Assembly (NCBI RefSeq): GCF_042651785.1
Contig: NZ_JBHSEC010000001.1
Span: 62,001 to 126,000 of the forward strand
Length of the DNA stretch: 64,000 bases
Source: Chungangia koreensis
Lineage (GTDB): Bacteria > Bacillota > Bacilli > Bacillales_A > Planococcaceae
Direction of reading: 5' to 3'
In this document: positions 49,911 through 57,975 of the stretch, piece by piece
Layout of the letters: each line of letters starts with the position of its first letter
Numbering within the stretch: the stretch's first letter is position 1
Notes under the pieces: generated by a model
What the model was told of the DNA's origin: nothing
The model's input: only the letters and a program-made list of their open reading frames with translations
The model's database searches: none
Program-made: the position numbers and the translations under genes

Positions 49911-49957
49911 CTTAAACTAACGGGGGCGTTAGTTCAATAAGGACGTTAATATCTTAC
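49911..49957 (+). repeat. dispersed repeat copy R18
   Basis: TTAAACTAACGGGGGC, then hairpin GCGTTAGTTC-AATAA-GGACGTTAAT and ATCTTAC; no palindromic second half. Last copy of the array. Confidence 0.75.
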
Positions 49958-49986
49958 ACGCCAAACATTTTGGTTGGCGTGTTTAA
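49956..49986 (+). terminator. hairpin after the array
   Basis: ACACGCCAA / TTGGTTGGCGTGT stem with ACATT loop, then TTAAA. The 527 bp between 49665 and 50191 otherwise hold only the repeats and hairpins listed. Confidence 0.6.
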
Positions 49987-50097
49987 ATGTGTATCCTTCA
50001 AGGTGTAATTAGCAATTAATAGTAAATAGCGCCGCTGGATTTGGCACATTTAAAAAGTCAATAAAAGCACAATAAACGTATATTTAGCAATAACAAA

Positions 50098-50132
50098 TAA
50101 GCATCCAATTGATATGTTAATTGGATGCTTAC
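50098..50132 (-). terminator. terminator of the ECF transporter operon
   Basis: AAGCATCCAATT / AATTGGATGCTT stem, TATTTG following on the minus strand. Confidence 0.7.
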
Positions 50133-50191
50133 TTCTGGTTCAAATTTCAATTTTGATTCGAAAAGACTTATACAAATAGCTGTTTTTTTCA

Positions 50192-51019
50192 TTAAAAAGG
50201 ATTATAAAATCGTCCGTCGTTCAAAAAGAATAACCCGATCATGGCTATAAAGAGCAAGGCTGACAATGAAATTGCTACCCTGTCTCGCGCTTCAAACGAT
50301 TGATAGCTGTACCACGTCCGTTTTTTCATCCGTCCAAATCCTCTTAAGTCCATCGTGTTACTGACGGTTTCGATCCGGTCAAGGCTTGAGAAGATAAGCG
50401 GAAATAATACAGTGCTTACATTTTTTACCCGAGTCCATATTTTTTCATTCCGGGACAAGTCGACGCCGCGAGCCTGTTTAGCACGGGCAATCGTATGGAA
50501 ATCACGTTGGACATCCGGGATATAGCGCATCGCAATCGAGACTGAGTACGCCAAACGGTAGCTGACTCCGATTCGGTTCAAAGACGCTGCGAATTCGCTC
50601 GGCTGTGTCGTGACGACAAACAAAAGAGCCGGTGGGATGACTGCAAAGTATTTCAGTGTAATATTCAGCTGATAAAAGAGCTGCTCTAATGTAAGCGAGT
50701 ACCGGCCGATCGATCCTGTAATCGGATGCGAGGTGCCGTATAGAACCGTTCCATGCTGCGGTGCAAACAAGTAAATGGCGATATTATTCAGTACCAAGAA
50801 TAGGAGGATGAACGCTAAAACAAAGCTCACATCTTTTATCTTAACCTTTGATAGCGCAAAGAGAACGAAACCTAACACGACGAGCAATAGTAGAATTCGC
50901 GTGTCATATGTAAGCATGGCCGTGAAGGACCACAACAGGAAACAGATGAGCTTTGTAGCGCCGGTGAGACGATGGACGACAGAATCCCTTTCGATATAGC
51001 TTAAGATTTCATTGGCCAT
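50192..51019 (-). CDS. energy-coupling factor transporter membrane subunit EcfT
   Basis: 275 aa from the ATG at 51019, eight bases after GGGAGGTG. Five or so membrane helices plus the conserved coupling motifs in the C-terminal half: ARAKQARGVDLS (about 175) and RIETVSNTMDLRGFG (about 217), where each Arg contacts an ATPase. Overlaps the ATPase gene end by 11 bases. Works with the two-domain ATPase and the S component encoded upstream. Confidence 0.9.
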   Translation of the reverse strand: MANEILSYIERDSVVHRLTGATKLICFLLWSFTAMLTYDTRILLLLVVLGFVLFALSKVKIKDVSFVLAFILLFLVLNNIAIYLFAPQHGTVLYGTSHPITGSIGRYSLTLEQLFYQLNITLKYFAVIPPALLFVVTTQPSEFAASLNRIGVSYRLAYSVSIAMRYIPDVQRDFHTIARAKQARGVDLSRNEKIWTRVKNVSTVLFPLIFSSLDRIETVSNTMDLRGFGRMKKRTWYSYQSFEARDRVAISLSALLFIAMIGLFFLNDGRFYNPF

Positions 51020-52724
51020 TTGTGCGCACCTCCCGGTCATACTGGATGAACTGGTCGACGAAGCGGGCAGGGTCCCCTAAGCCTAACACGTTGGCCAATT
51101 CGAATAAGGAGGATTCCTTCAGATTGGCTTCCCTAATAAGTTCTGGATTCGACAGTACATGGGCAGGGGGCTCGTCCGCCAAAACATGTCCGCCTGACAG
51201 TACAATTGCCCGGTCCGTATATTCGGTCATTAAGTGCATATCGTGGGTAATTAAAATGATGGCAATCCCGCGCTCCCGGAGTGTTTCCAAGAATCCCAGC
51301 AGCTCCGTTGTATGCTTATAATCCTGCCCGGCAGTCGGTTCATCAAGCAGAATGATTTCTGGTTCCATCACTAAGATCGATGCAATGGATAGCCGTTTTT
51401 TCTGTCCGTAGCTGAGAGCGGAAATCGGCCAGTTCCGGAACGGGTAAAGGCCGCAGATCTTTAGTGTCTCCTCGACCTTAGGGCGTGCCTCTTCCTCGGA
51501 CATTCCTTTTTGAATTAACCCGAACGCCGCTTCCTCGAATACAATCTGTTTTGAAAACATATGGTTCGGATTTTGAAGGACGAAGCCGACCCGTTCTGCC
51601 CGTTGCTTAATGGATTCATCCTTCTGATCGACACCGTCAAACAGGATGGCTCCGCCACTTGGCTTCTCGAATCCGCAAATCAAAGAGGAAAGAGTTGATT
51701 TCCCGGCACCGTTTGCCCCGATCAGACTTACCATTTCGCCGGCATGTAGTGTGAAGGAAACGTCCTTAATGGTATCTGCTTTTTCTGGGTAATGAAATCG
51801 GACATTCTGGAGTTCCAAAACAGGTTCCTGTACCACGGTTTCCCCTAAAAATGCTTGTGCCTTCTCCTGCCATGCGGACACTTTTTCCTTCATTCCCGGA
51901 GAGTTCAATTTGTTTAGTTCAGTGAGAGACATGTCCTCAGTGAACTCGATTCCGGCATATTTCAATGCTTTTATGTATAGGGGTTCCCTGATCCAATTGT
52001 CGTTGAGCAAGTTACCGGCCAATGCCTCTTCCGGCGTAACGTCCGCCACAATCCGACCATGATTCACTAAAATGATGCGGTCAACCGGCTGCGATAACAC
52101 ATCTTCCAATCGGTGTTCGACGATGATGACAGTTTTTCTGGTCGTCCTTTGAAGTTCATCGATCAGGGCCATCGCTTCTTTTCCGGAAGCCGGATCTAAA
52201 TTGGCGAGGGGTTCATCGAAGAGGACAACATCGATCTCATTGACCAGTACGCCGGCGAGTGCGACGCGCTGCTTTTGTCCACCGGATAACTCATGGATTC
52301 GACTGTTTAAGTGCGAGGTGATGTGAACGAGGTCTGCCGCCTGGTGAACGCGGTCCTTCATTTGCCGGAGCGGTACTGCATGATTTTCAAGCGCAAAGGC
52401 GATATCTTCGGCAACAGTAAGCCCGATAAACTGCCCATCGGTATCTTGTAGAACCGTTCCGACCATTTCGGAAATAGAGAAAATGTCCAAGTCCCTTGTT
52501 TCTTTACCGTTAATCTTCAAGCTGCCGCTGATTTCCCCTTTGTATGCAAAAGGAACAAGCCCGTTCAAACAATGAACGAGCGTGCTCTTGCCAGAACCAG
52601 ATGGTCCAACGATACAAACTTTTTCACCCTTTTGGATAGTCAAGTTAATATCCATCAGCGTCGGCTTTGATTGGCTATGATATTGAAAGCTGAATTGGTT
52701 GAATTGAATCACTGGTTCTGTCAT
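51009..52724 (-). CDS. double-ATPase ECF transporter subunit (YkoD-type)
   Basis: 571 aa with two complete ABC domains: Walker A GPSGSGKSTL (about 39) and GANGAGKSTL (about 336); signatures LSGGQKQR (about 145) and LSYGQKKR (about 440); Walker B VVLFDEP and IILLDEP. The fusion replaces the EcfA1/A2 pair. Energises uptake through the EcfT and S component genes next to it. Second signature LSYGQ is a common ECF variant. Confidence 0.92.
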   Translation of the reverse strand: MTEPVIQFNQFSFQYHSQSKPTLMDINLTIQKGEKVCIVGPSGSGKSTLVHCLNGLVPFAYKGEISGSLKINGKETRDLDIFSISEMVGTVLQDTDGQFIGLTVAEDIAFALENHAVPLRQMKDRVHQAADLVHITSHLNSRIHELSGGQKQRVALAGVLVNEIDVVLFDEPLANLDPASGKEAMALIDELQRTTRKTVIIVEHRLEDVLSQPVDRIILVNHGRIVADVTPEEALAGNLLNDNWIREPLYIKALKYAGIEFTEDMSLTELNKLNSPGMKEKVSAWQEKAQAFLGETVVQEPVLELQNVRFHYPEKADTIKDVSFTLHAGEMVSLIGANGAGKSTLSSLICGFEKPSGGAILFDGVDQKDESIKQRAERVGFVLQNPNHMFSKQIVFEEAAFGLIQKGMSEEEARPKVEETLKICGLYPFRNWPISALSYGQKKRLSIASILVMEPEIILLDEPTAGQDYKHTTELLGFLETLRERGIAIILITHDMHLMTEYTDRAIVLSGGHVLADEPPAHVLSNPELIREANLKESSLFELANVLGLGDPARFVDQFIQYDREVRTNGQ

Positions 52725-52742
52725 AACGATTCTCCTAAAAGT

Positions 52743-53300
52743 TTAATCTTCGTAACTTAAGCTTCCTTTGGCAGTTTTCGTTTTTGCATACGCTGTTAGT
52801 AGAATCGTGCCAAGGATTGCTACAGTCAAAATATTGAAGATCCCCGCAACAGCACCTTGTGTAAATACTTTGTTGGCAGGTTCAGCATAGATGATAATGT
52901 CAAGAACTGGTGCAATGACGACCCAGCCGATAGCTTGAACGACAGCTTGAACGATGTTGAATGAAATGATTTTCTTTTTACCGAATTCGCCGTCTTCAAT
53001 TGAATAATGTTTTCTAAAAAGACCAATTCCTAAACCAGTGAAGGCAGATACGATGACCCAGCTCCACCAGATGGAACCATAGGAAATTGCGTCATTCAAT
53101 GCATGGCCGATGAGACCAGCGAACAAACCGGCAATCGGACCGAATACAGCAGAAATAAGGGCTAAAAATGCATAAGACGTTTGGAATGTGGTATTCGGTA
53201 CACCGGTTGGAATCGCAACAAACTTTGCTAAAATGAAGAACACAGCAGCACCTATTCCGATTGCAACAATCGTTTTCGTTGAAAAAATTTCTCGTTTCAT
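52743..53300 (-). CDS. ECF transporter S component (UPF0397-like)
   Basis: 185 aa, five to six membrane helices. TIVAIGIGAAVFFILAKFV, VPNTTFQTSYAFLALISAVF and GHALNDAISYGSIWWSWV are hallmarks of the UPF0397/YdcD-type S components. The substrate is defined by this subunit. The T-box leader and SAM hydrolase upstream suggest methionine or a related compound, as proposed in comparative genomics for MtsT; this remains inference. Confidence 0.85.
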   Translation of the reverse strand: MKREIFSTKTIVAIGIGAAVFFILAKFVAIPTGVPNTTFQTSYAFLALISAVFGPIAGLFAGLIGHALNDAISYGSIWWSWVIVSAFTGLGIGLFRKHYSIEDGEFGKKKIISFNIVQAVVQAIGWVVIAPVLDIIIYAEPANKVFTQGAVAGIFNILTVAILGTILLTAYAKTKTAKGSLSYED

Positions 53301-53340
53301 TTGTACATCTCCCCGTTTTTATTTTTCTCTAAATAACCGC

Positions 53341-54201
53341 TTAACTGACTACACGAAGGGCTGTTTTCCGGATTTTCACCTCCCAATCTGTACCTGCCGC
53401 AATTCCGTATGTTTCTGCGAAAGAGCGCTGGTTAAAAGCGATTCCGACATTGTCTAAGGAGTTGATATATAAAAGCGGCTCGCCGATTTTACAAACTGCA
53501 AAGGATTTACCGAACGTTAATGTGCCTTCGAAAACGTTTCTTCCGTTAGATGAAATAGTGACATCAAATGTATCGCCATAACTCCCATGCAACTGAAGGA
53601 ACTGTTCCCGGTTAATATTCGTCCAAAGGTTTCCAAATGGGCGGTCAATAATATCGATAATACCGACTGCAGATTGATCTGACAATACCGAATCTTTCAG
53701 CGGTAGCTCAACAATGGATGAAAGCGGAAGCTTTGGACCGACCTCTTCAAAGGTGATCGTGCCTGTTGCAAGCCGGGCACCTGTATACGCATAGACATCA
53801 CGGCCGTGGAACGTATGGGATTCACCTGATCTCGGCAAGCGGTTCACGGTTTCATCAATCTCCCGGATTTCCTTAATACCGATAAACTTATTCACATGTG
53901 TCAATGTACCGTTGTCTGGTGTGACGATATATTGATTTTGCTCTGTTTTCACTACTACACTTTTGCGGTCTGAACCGACACCTGGATCGACGATTGAGAC
54001 GAACACGGTCTCTTCTGGCCAGTAATTGATCGTTTGTAAAAGCCGGTATGACGCCTCCCAAATATTGAATTGCGGAATTTGGTGGGTTAAATCGTAAATC
54101 GGCAAACCCCGTTTCACTGAATTCGCCACACCATGCATGGCACTAACCGCACCATCACTGATTCCAAAATCTGACTGTAACACTAATAATCCTTCTGTCA
54201 T
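53341..54201 (-). CDS. SAM hydrolase (DUF62 SAM-hydroxide adenosyltransferase)
   Basis: 286 aa from the ATG at 54201, eight bases after AAGGAGTG; the longer frame would run into the leader terminator. LQSDFGISDGAVSAMHGV (about 8-25), IYDLTHQIPQFNIWEA (about 34), VVDPGVGS-type SIVDPGVGSDRKS (about 68) and TPDNGTLT (about 93) are DUF62 motifs. Members convert SAM and water into methionine and adenosine; the fluorinase/chlorinase are halide-using cousins that carry an extra loop not evident here. First gene of the Met T-box operon. Confidence 0.88.
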   Translation of the reverse strand: MTEGLLVLQSDFGISDGAVSAMHGVANSVKRGLPIYDLTHQIPQFNIWEASYRLLQTINYWPEETVFVSIVDPGVGSDRKSVVVKTEQNQYIVTPDNGTLTHVNKFIGIKEIREIDETVNRLPRSGESHTFHGRDVYAYTGARLATGTITFEEVGPKLPLSSIVELPLKDSVLSDQSAVGIIDIIDRPFGNLWTNINREQFLQLHGSYGDTFDVTISSNGRNVFEGTLTFGKSFAVCKIGEPLLYINSLDNVGIAFNQRSFAETYGIAAGTDWEVKIRKTALRVVS

Positions 54202-54267
54202 TTTGTATGCACTCCTTTTTCCGTTGATAATATATACGCAATCCAACTGAACTTGAGGAGCAAAAGG

Positions 54268-54583
54268 CAATAAAAAAACCCACCCATTCCAATCATTAGA
54301 TTGAAAAGGGCGGGGTTTATTCCGCGTTACCACCTTTTATTCGCCGATTGCTCACGCAAAACGGCCTCGTCAAGTTCGGAATCCAACCTTGCCGGATTCG
54401 AAACTGTGGTTTTGATAACGGGTACCAACTCCCGCTTACATCTAAGGTGCGTTTGTGCACGTTCAATGCAGAGCTCTGAGGCCATTTTCAGACGGTGTTT
54501 TTCTGCTTCTTTTCAGCTACCGAAGCTCTCTGTGAAGAAATCCTGCCATCTTACTTTTCTCTTCATCGCTTTTATGTATTACT
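54268..54583 (-). ncRNA. T-box leader, methionine-type specifier
   Basis: On the minus strand: Stem I opening GCGATGAAGAG (54570), AGAGAGCTTCGGTAGCTG, a specifier-loop context CTGAAAATGGCC with ATG at 54485-54483, then the T-box GGTGGTAACGCGG (54334-54322), which pairs with the tRNA end. The antiterminator competes with the terminator at 54271-54317. Uncharged tRNA-Met would let transcription continue into the SAM hydrolase/ECF operon. The specifier choice is inferred from position. Confidence 0.85.
54271..54317 (-). terminator. T-box attenuator terminator
   Basis: AACCCCGCCC / GGGTGGGTT stem with inner TTCAATC/GATTGGAA pairing, then seven T. Confidence 0.85.
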
Positions 54584-54589
54584 AAGGTG

Positions 54590-54618
54590 AATTTACACCC
54601 AATTCGGAAAGCTGTCAA
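54590..54618 (-). promoter_or_regulatory. promoter of the T-box operon
   Basis: TTGACA and TAAATT separated by 17 bp, about 20 bp upstream of Stem I. Confidence 0.7.
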
Positions 54619-54735
54619 CCGTTTTATCTGAATTTTTTATTTTTCGTGTCAATAAACTCATAGGCAAGAAATTGGAAAATGCAGCTTAGAACCACGACAA
54701 TAGAGGAAAGTATGAGTAAGGAGGGATTTTCTCAA

Positions 54736-55380
54736 ATGAAAGTATTTGTGATTGGCGCAAATGGGCAGATCGGACAACATCTGATCCGTTTATTGCAGGA
54801 ACATGAGGAACATACACCCGTAGCAATGGTACGCAAGAAGGACCAAGCTGACTCTTATAAGGAGCAAGGGGTTGAAGCAGTCGTCGCAGATTTAGAAGGA
54901 TCAGTCGAGGAAATCGCTAAAGCCGCCAAGGGGTGTGACGCCATCGTCTTTACAGCTGGTTCTGGCGGACATACAGGAGCCGATAAAACATTATTGATCG
55001 ACCTGGACGGTGCAGTGAAATCTGTAGAGGCGGCCGAAAAGGCAGGCATCGAACGGTTCATCATCGTCAGTGCTCTTCAAGCAAACCGCCGTGAAAACTG
55101 GAGTGAACAGATCAAACCTTACTACGTAGCAAAACACTTTGCCGACAAAATGGTGGAACAAAGCGGTTTGACATATACGATCGTCCGACCAGGCGGTTTG
55201 TTGAATGAAGAAGGAACAAGGAGAGTGACAGCGGCAGAAGACATACGATCAGGGTCGATTCCACGCGAGGATGTGGCGCGAACGATCGTTGCTGCGTTAG
55301 ATGAAGAAAATACGTACTATAAGGCATTCGATTTAATATCCGGTGAACTGCCGATTCGGGATGCGTTGAAGAATTTATAA
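54736..55380 (+). CDS. atypical SDR NAD(P)-binding protein (YhfK-like)
   Basis: 214 aa from the ATG at 54736; AAGGAGGG lies about ten bases upstream. Rossmann start VFVIGANGQIGQHLIRLL (about 3-20), DLEGSVEEIAKAAKGCDAIVFTAGS (about 53), YYVAKHFADKMVEQSGL (about 133), TIVRPGGL. An extended/atypical short-chain dehydrogenase like B. subtilis YhfK, same length; reaction unknown. Single gene ending at a strong terminator. Confidence 0.85.
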   Translation: MKVFVIGANGQIGQHLIRLLQEHEEHTPVAMVRKKDQADSYKEQGVEAVVADLEGSVEEIAKAAKGCDAIVFTAGSGGHTGADKTLLIDLDGAVKSVEAAEKAGIERFIIVSALQANRRENWSEQIKPYYVAKHFADKMVEQSGLTYTIVRPGGLLNEEGTRRVTAAEDIRSGSIPREDVARTIVAALDEENTYYKAFDLISGELPIRDALKNL

Positions 55381-55389
55381 TGGTTGATC

Positions 55390-55425
55390 AGTGCTTCGCT
55401 TTGAAAAAAGCGGAGCATTTTTTTG
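55390..55425 (+). terminator. terminator after the SDR gene
   Basis: TGCTTCGCTTT / AAAGCGGAGCA stem then seven T. Confidence 0.9.
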
Positions 55426-55453
55426 TTAGGGAAGGTGTACGATCATTTTGGAT

Positions 55454-55558
55454 GAGTTTCCAACTAAATCCTCTGAGTCTACAACAAAATTGCCTAAGTA
55501 TACAACCAAATCCATAAAGTCTACAACCAAACTCTTAAAGTCTGCAACTAAATCATAT
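55454..55558 (+). repeat. 21-bp keyword repeat array E1 (AGTCTACAACCAAA)
   Basis: Five units of exactly 21 bp from 55454: keyword (G/A)AGT(T/C)T(A/C)CAAC(T/C/A)AAA then about seven variable bases. The first unit (GAGTTTCCAACTAAA) links this family to array D. Followed by an eroded copy of the BI-1 terminator region. Confidence 0.9.
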
Positions 55559-55610
55559 CCAACAAAAAATAGAGCTCTCGAGCATTACTGCGGTGCATTT
55601 TAAATGAAGA

Positions 55611-55758
55611 GCAGGTAACGACTAAATCCTCTGAGTCTTCAACTAAATTGTTGAAGTGTACAACCAAATCCTCTGAGTCTACAACTAAATTGCCTAAGTG
55701 TACAACCAAATCCATAAAGTCTACAACCAATCCCTTCAAGCGTACAACCAAATCATAT
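55611..55758 (+). repeat. 21-bp keyword repeat array E2
   Basis: Six units of exactly 21 bp from 55633 plus an imperfect leading one; same keyword as E1, several units identical to E1 units (GAGTCTACAAC, AAGTCTACAACCAA). Ends with AATCATATCCAACAAAAAAT, as E1 does, so E1 and E2 look like one duplicated segment. Confidence 0.9.
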
Positions 55759-55796
55759 CCAACAAAAAATAGTACTGCTCGAGAGCAGTACTAAGA
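55757..55796 (-). terminator. terminator of the BI-1 gene
   Basis: Perfect palindrome AGTACTGCTC / GAGCAGTACT, then ATTTTTTG on the minus strand. A scrambled copy is at 55563-55585 next to array E1. Confidence 0.85.
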
Positions 55797-56447
55797 TCAG
55801 TTCCGATTAAAGTAATTAATAATCCTCAACAAGTGCAAGAACAAATTAATGAAGTCAAGGTAAAGACCGATTGCGATAAATGGAATATCCTCATCCTCAA
55901 TATACTGATGACGGATCTGATTAAAGTCATACACCGTATAGAGGGAGAATAACAACACCGCACCCATTGAAATGACGAGTGAAAGTGTGCTGCTGAACGG
56001 GATGAAAAAACCGAGTAGCATGATGACCGCTAACGCAATAACTGCGATGAATAAATAACTCGACCAGCCGACCAAGTTTTTATTCATCCGATAGCCGATC
56101 AATCCGTAAGCTGCAAAAATAACCGCTGTAGATATGAACGTGGCAAGGACAATTTCACCGCCCATGGAACCGACGTAATACGTCAGTGCCGGATAGAGGG
56201 TAATTCCGCTAATCAATGCGAACGTAACGGCCAATCCTTTTCCAGCCCTTTTGGCTCTGCGTACGAAGATCATGGCTATGATCAGCACAAACTCGACTAC
56301 CATTAACGGCATCATGATGGAGTACGGTACGAATTGACCGAGGATTACCCCGATGCCGGATAAAAGCCAAAGAACGGAGAAAAAGGACAATACTTTTTTC
56401 AACGCATCATGAGATGCAGTGCGGGTATAGGCATGTTCTGGATACAT
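55797..56447 (-). CDS. Bax inhibitor-1/YccA family membrane protein
   Basis: 216 aa from the ATG at 56447, seven bases after AGGAGG. Seven membrane helices; the last contains FIAIGLYLDFINLFLHLLRI, the family signature whose Asp belongs to the pH-sensitive calcium gate in B. subtilis YetJ. Likely a calcium-leak or membrane stress protein. The 21-bp arrays fill the gap at its 3' side. Confidence 0.9.
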   Translation of the reverse strand: MYPEHAYTRTASHDALKKVLSFFSVLWLLSGIGVILGQFVPYSIMMPLMVVEFVLIIAMIFVRRAKRAGKGLAVTFALISGITLYPALTYYVGSMGGEIVLATFISTAVIFAAYGLIGYRMNKNLVGWSSYLFIAVIALAVIMLLGFFIPFSSTLSLVISMGAVLLFSLYTVYDFNQIRHQYIEDEDIPFIAIGLYLDFINLFLHLLRIINYFNRN

Positions 56448-56524
56448 TGGATAACCTCCTGGCAGTTTCAATTTACCTTATATACAGGAAATACCCATTG
56501 GAAGTTTCATGTAGGCTATATTTT

Positions 56525-56944
56525 TTATTCAACAAAATCTGTTTCACGGGTAAGGAGGTCATTTAGATATACTTTTTCTCCACCGACAGCTTTGAGTGCG
56601 GAGCCGAGTGATTGAAGCCAGTTTCCGATAATGGCGACTGGCTGTCCTTCAAAATTAAATGGAAGAGAAGACTTAAATGCTTCTTGTGTGTCCCCGGCAC
56701 CTTCCGTTACCAGTCCAAGGAACTGAATCCAAGCTCCCGTCAACGCAATCTCCTCGCCCTCGTTATACTCCTCGCTTAATTCTTTCAGTTTCTCTAAAAG
56801 AACCGCTTCCAAGAATACTCCGAGTGTCTGAATCCATACCGCACCCGCAATCTGCTTTTCTATTTTCGATTTTAGTTCTTCGGTTTTCTGGAAATCGGAT
56901 TTCTCCTCGTTTTGCTGGGTATCCACAACATCACTCCCGCCCAT
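56525..56944 (-). CDS. triple-repeat protein (DUF6944-like)
   Basis: 139 aa. Three internal repeats of about 30-37 residues: IAGAVWIQTLGVFLEAV, LTGAWIQFLGLVTEGAG and IIGNWLQSLGSALKAVG, all G-x-W-(I/L)-Q-x-L-G. The N-terminus is charged, no signal peptide. Resembles Bacillus proteins labelled DUF6944 family repetitive protein. Amphipathic repeats suggest membrane association or self-assembly; role unknown. Confidence 0.7.
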   Translation of the reverse strand: MGGSDVVDTQQNEEKSDFQKTEELKSKIEKQIAGAVWIQTLGVFLEAVLLEKLKELSEEYNEGEEIALTGAWIQFLGLVTEGAGDTQEAFKSSLPFNFEGQPVAIIGNWLQSLGSALKAVGGEKVYLNDLLTRETDFVE

Positions 56945-57118
56945 CCCTCAATGTTTCCCCATATGCTATAGGTATGTATGAATAGCCGTGTATTATGGTC
57001 AACCGCCCAGAGAGAAGTGGAGAGAGTTTTAGGAAAGCTGGACGAATTAAAACTTTTACAGCTTGAAGGAATATTCTGGTGAAGGTCGTATTTTAATAGA
57101 GTGATTGGAAAGGAATAT

Positions 57119-57925
57119 GTGAAACGGATGAAAAAAATTGGATTAGGTATTTTAGGTTTTATCTTTTTAAATCTATATTTCAATATCACAACGCATTTCG
57201 TAGGGAACACAATGCTCCAGCTTCTTGGTTTGCTTCTCTTTTTTCCACTCGCGGGATTCATAGCCAAAAGGAATGGGCTTGATGGGCTAAAAGGGTTAGG
57301 GATGAAAAGAGATAAACAATCGCTTCGTTATTTCGGTATAAGCTTTCTAATTGGATTCAGTTGCTGGGCTTTACTCTACGCTACATATGGACTGTTAGGG
57401 AAGTTCCAACTGATGGGAATAAAAACGGCGTCCGAGACAGCTTGGATTTTCGCTCAAATTATCGTAGGTTTCTTCCTTGGCTCACTCATTAATGATTTGA
57501 TCACCAGAGGTTATGTCGTCGGTTTTTTGAAAAACAAACTTCCTCCTTTTACTGTCGGAGCAATCAGTGTGGCGATTTATGCTCTGGATGACTTTTGGAA
57601 TGGCGAACTGACGTTGGTGAACTTTCTATTTTCAATTCTGTTAGGGTGTTCATTAACCTATGCATTCTACAGAACGGGTTCTATTTGGGCGAGCACTGGC
57701 ATCCACTTCGGCTTAAATATGGCCTTCGGTCTTTTGTATGGACTTAGCGGAGATGTAGGTGATGGGGTTTTTGTAGCGGAACGTGGCAGTATTGAACCTT
57801 TTGTAAACAATAGCATCATCTTGTCTATCACTGTGTTGCTATTCTTACCAGTATTCCTGTACTACCGAAAAAAGCAGTCCCTGACATTGAAGGAAAACAT
57901 GAGGGAAATGACAGACCTAACTTAA
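57119..57925 (+). CDS. CPBP-fold membrane protein lacking protease residues
   Basis: 268 aa from the GTG at 57119 (AAAGGA just upstream; ATG at 57128 also possible). About eight helices. In the CPBP/Abi region the usual EExxxR motif reads NDLITRG, the second motif FxxxH reads YALDDFWN, while the last, TGIHFGLNMAFG, keeps its His. Without the Glu pair it is unlikely to be an active intramembrane protease; it may be a binding or regulatory relative. Confidence 0.75.
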   Translation: MKRMKKIGLGILGFIFLNLYFNITTHFVGNTMLQLLGLLLFFPLAGFIAKRNGLDGLKGLGMKRDKQSLRYFGISFLIGFSCWALLYATYGLLGKFQLMGIKTASETAWIFAQIIVGFFLGSLINDLITRGYVVGFLKNKLPPFTVGAISVAIYALDDFWNGELTLVNFLFSILLGCSLTYAFYRTGSIWASTGIHFGLNMAFGLLYGLSGDVGDGVFVAERGSIEPFVNNSIILSITVLLFLPVFLYYRKKQSLTLKENMREMTDLT

Positions 57926-57933
57926 AGTAAGAA

Positions 57934-57974
57934 AAAAGCGTTAGTCCCGGAAAAAAGGGATTAACGCTTTTGAA
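57934..57974. terminator. bidirectional terminator
   Basis: AAAAGCGTTAGTCCC / GGGATTAACGCTTTT stem between convergent genes. Confidence 0.88.
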
Positions 57975-57975
57975 T

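Noticed and set aside
34011..50000. The accessory region as a prophage or conjugative element
   Set aside because: No capsid, portal, terminase, lysis, relaxase or type IV secretion genes; only one recombinase, an intron and an IS.
53341..54333. DUF62 protein as a fluorinase/chlorinase and with a 330-aa start
   Set aside because: No obvious insertion loop typical of the halogenases, and the longer frame would begin inside the T-box terminator; AAGGAGTG fixes the start at 54201.
16056..55758. The 21-bp arrays as CRISPR
   Set aside because: Keyword of 8-13 bp and filler of 8-13 bp are far too short for repeat and spacer, keywords have no dyad, and no cas gene is near.
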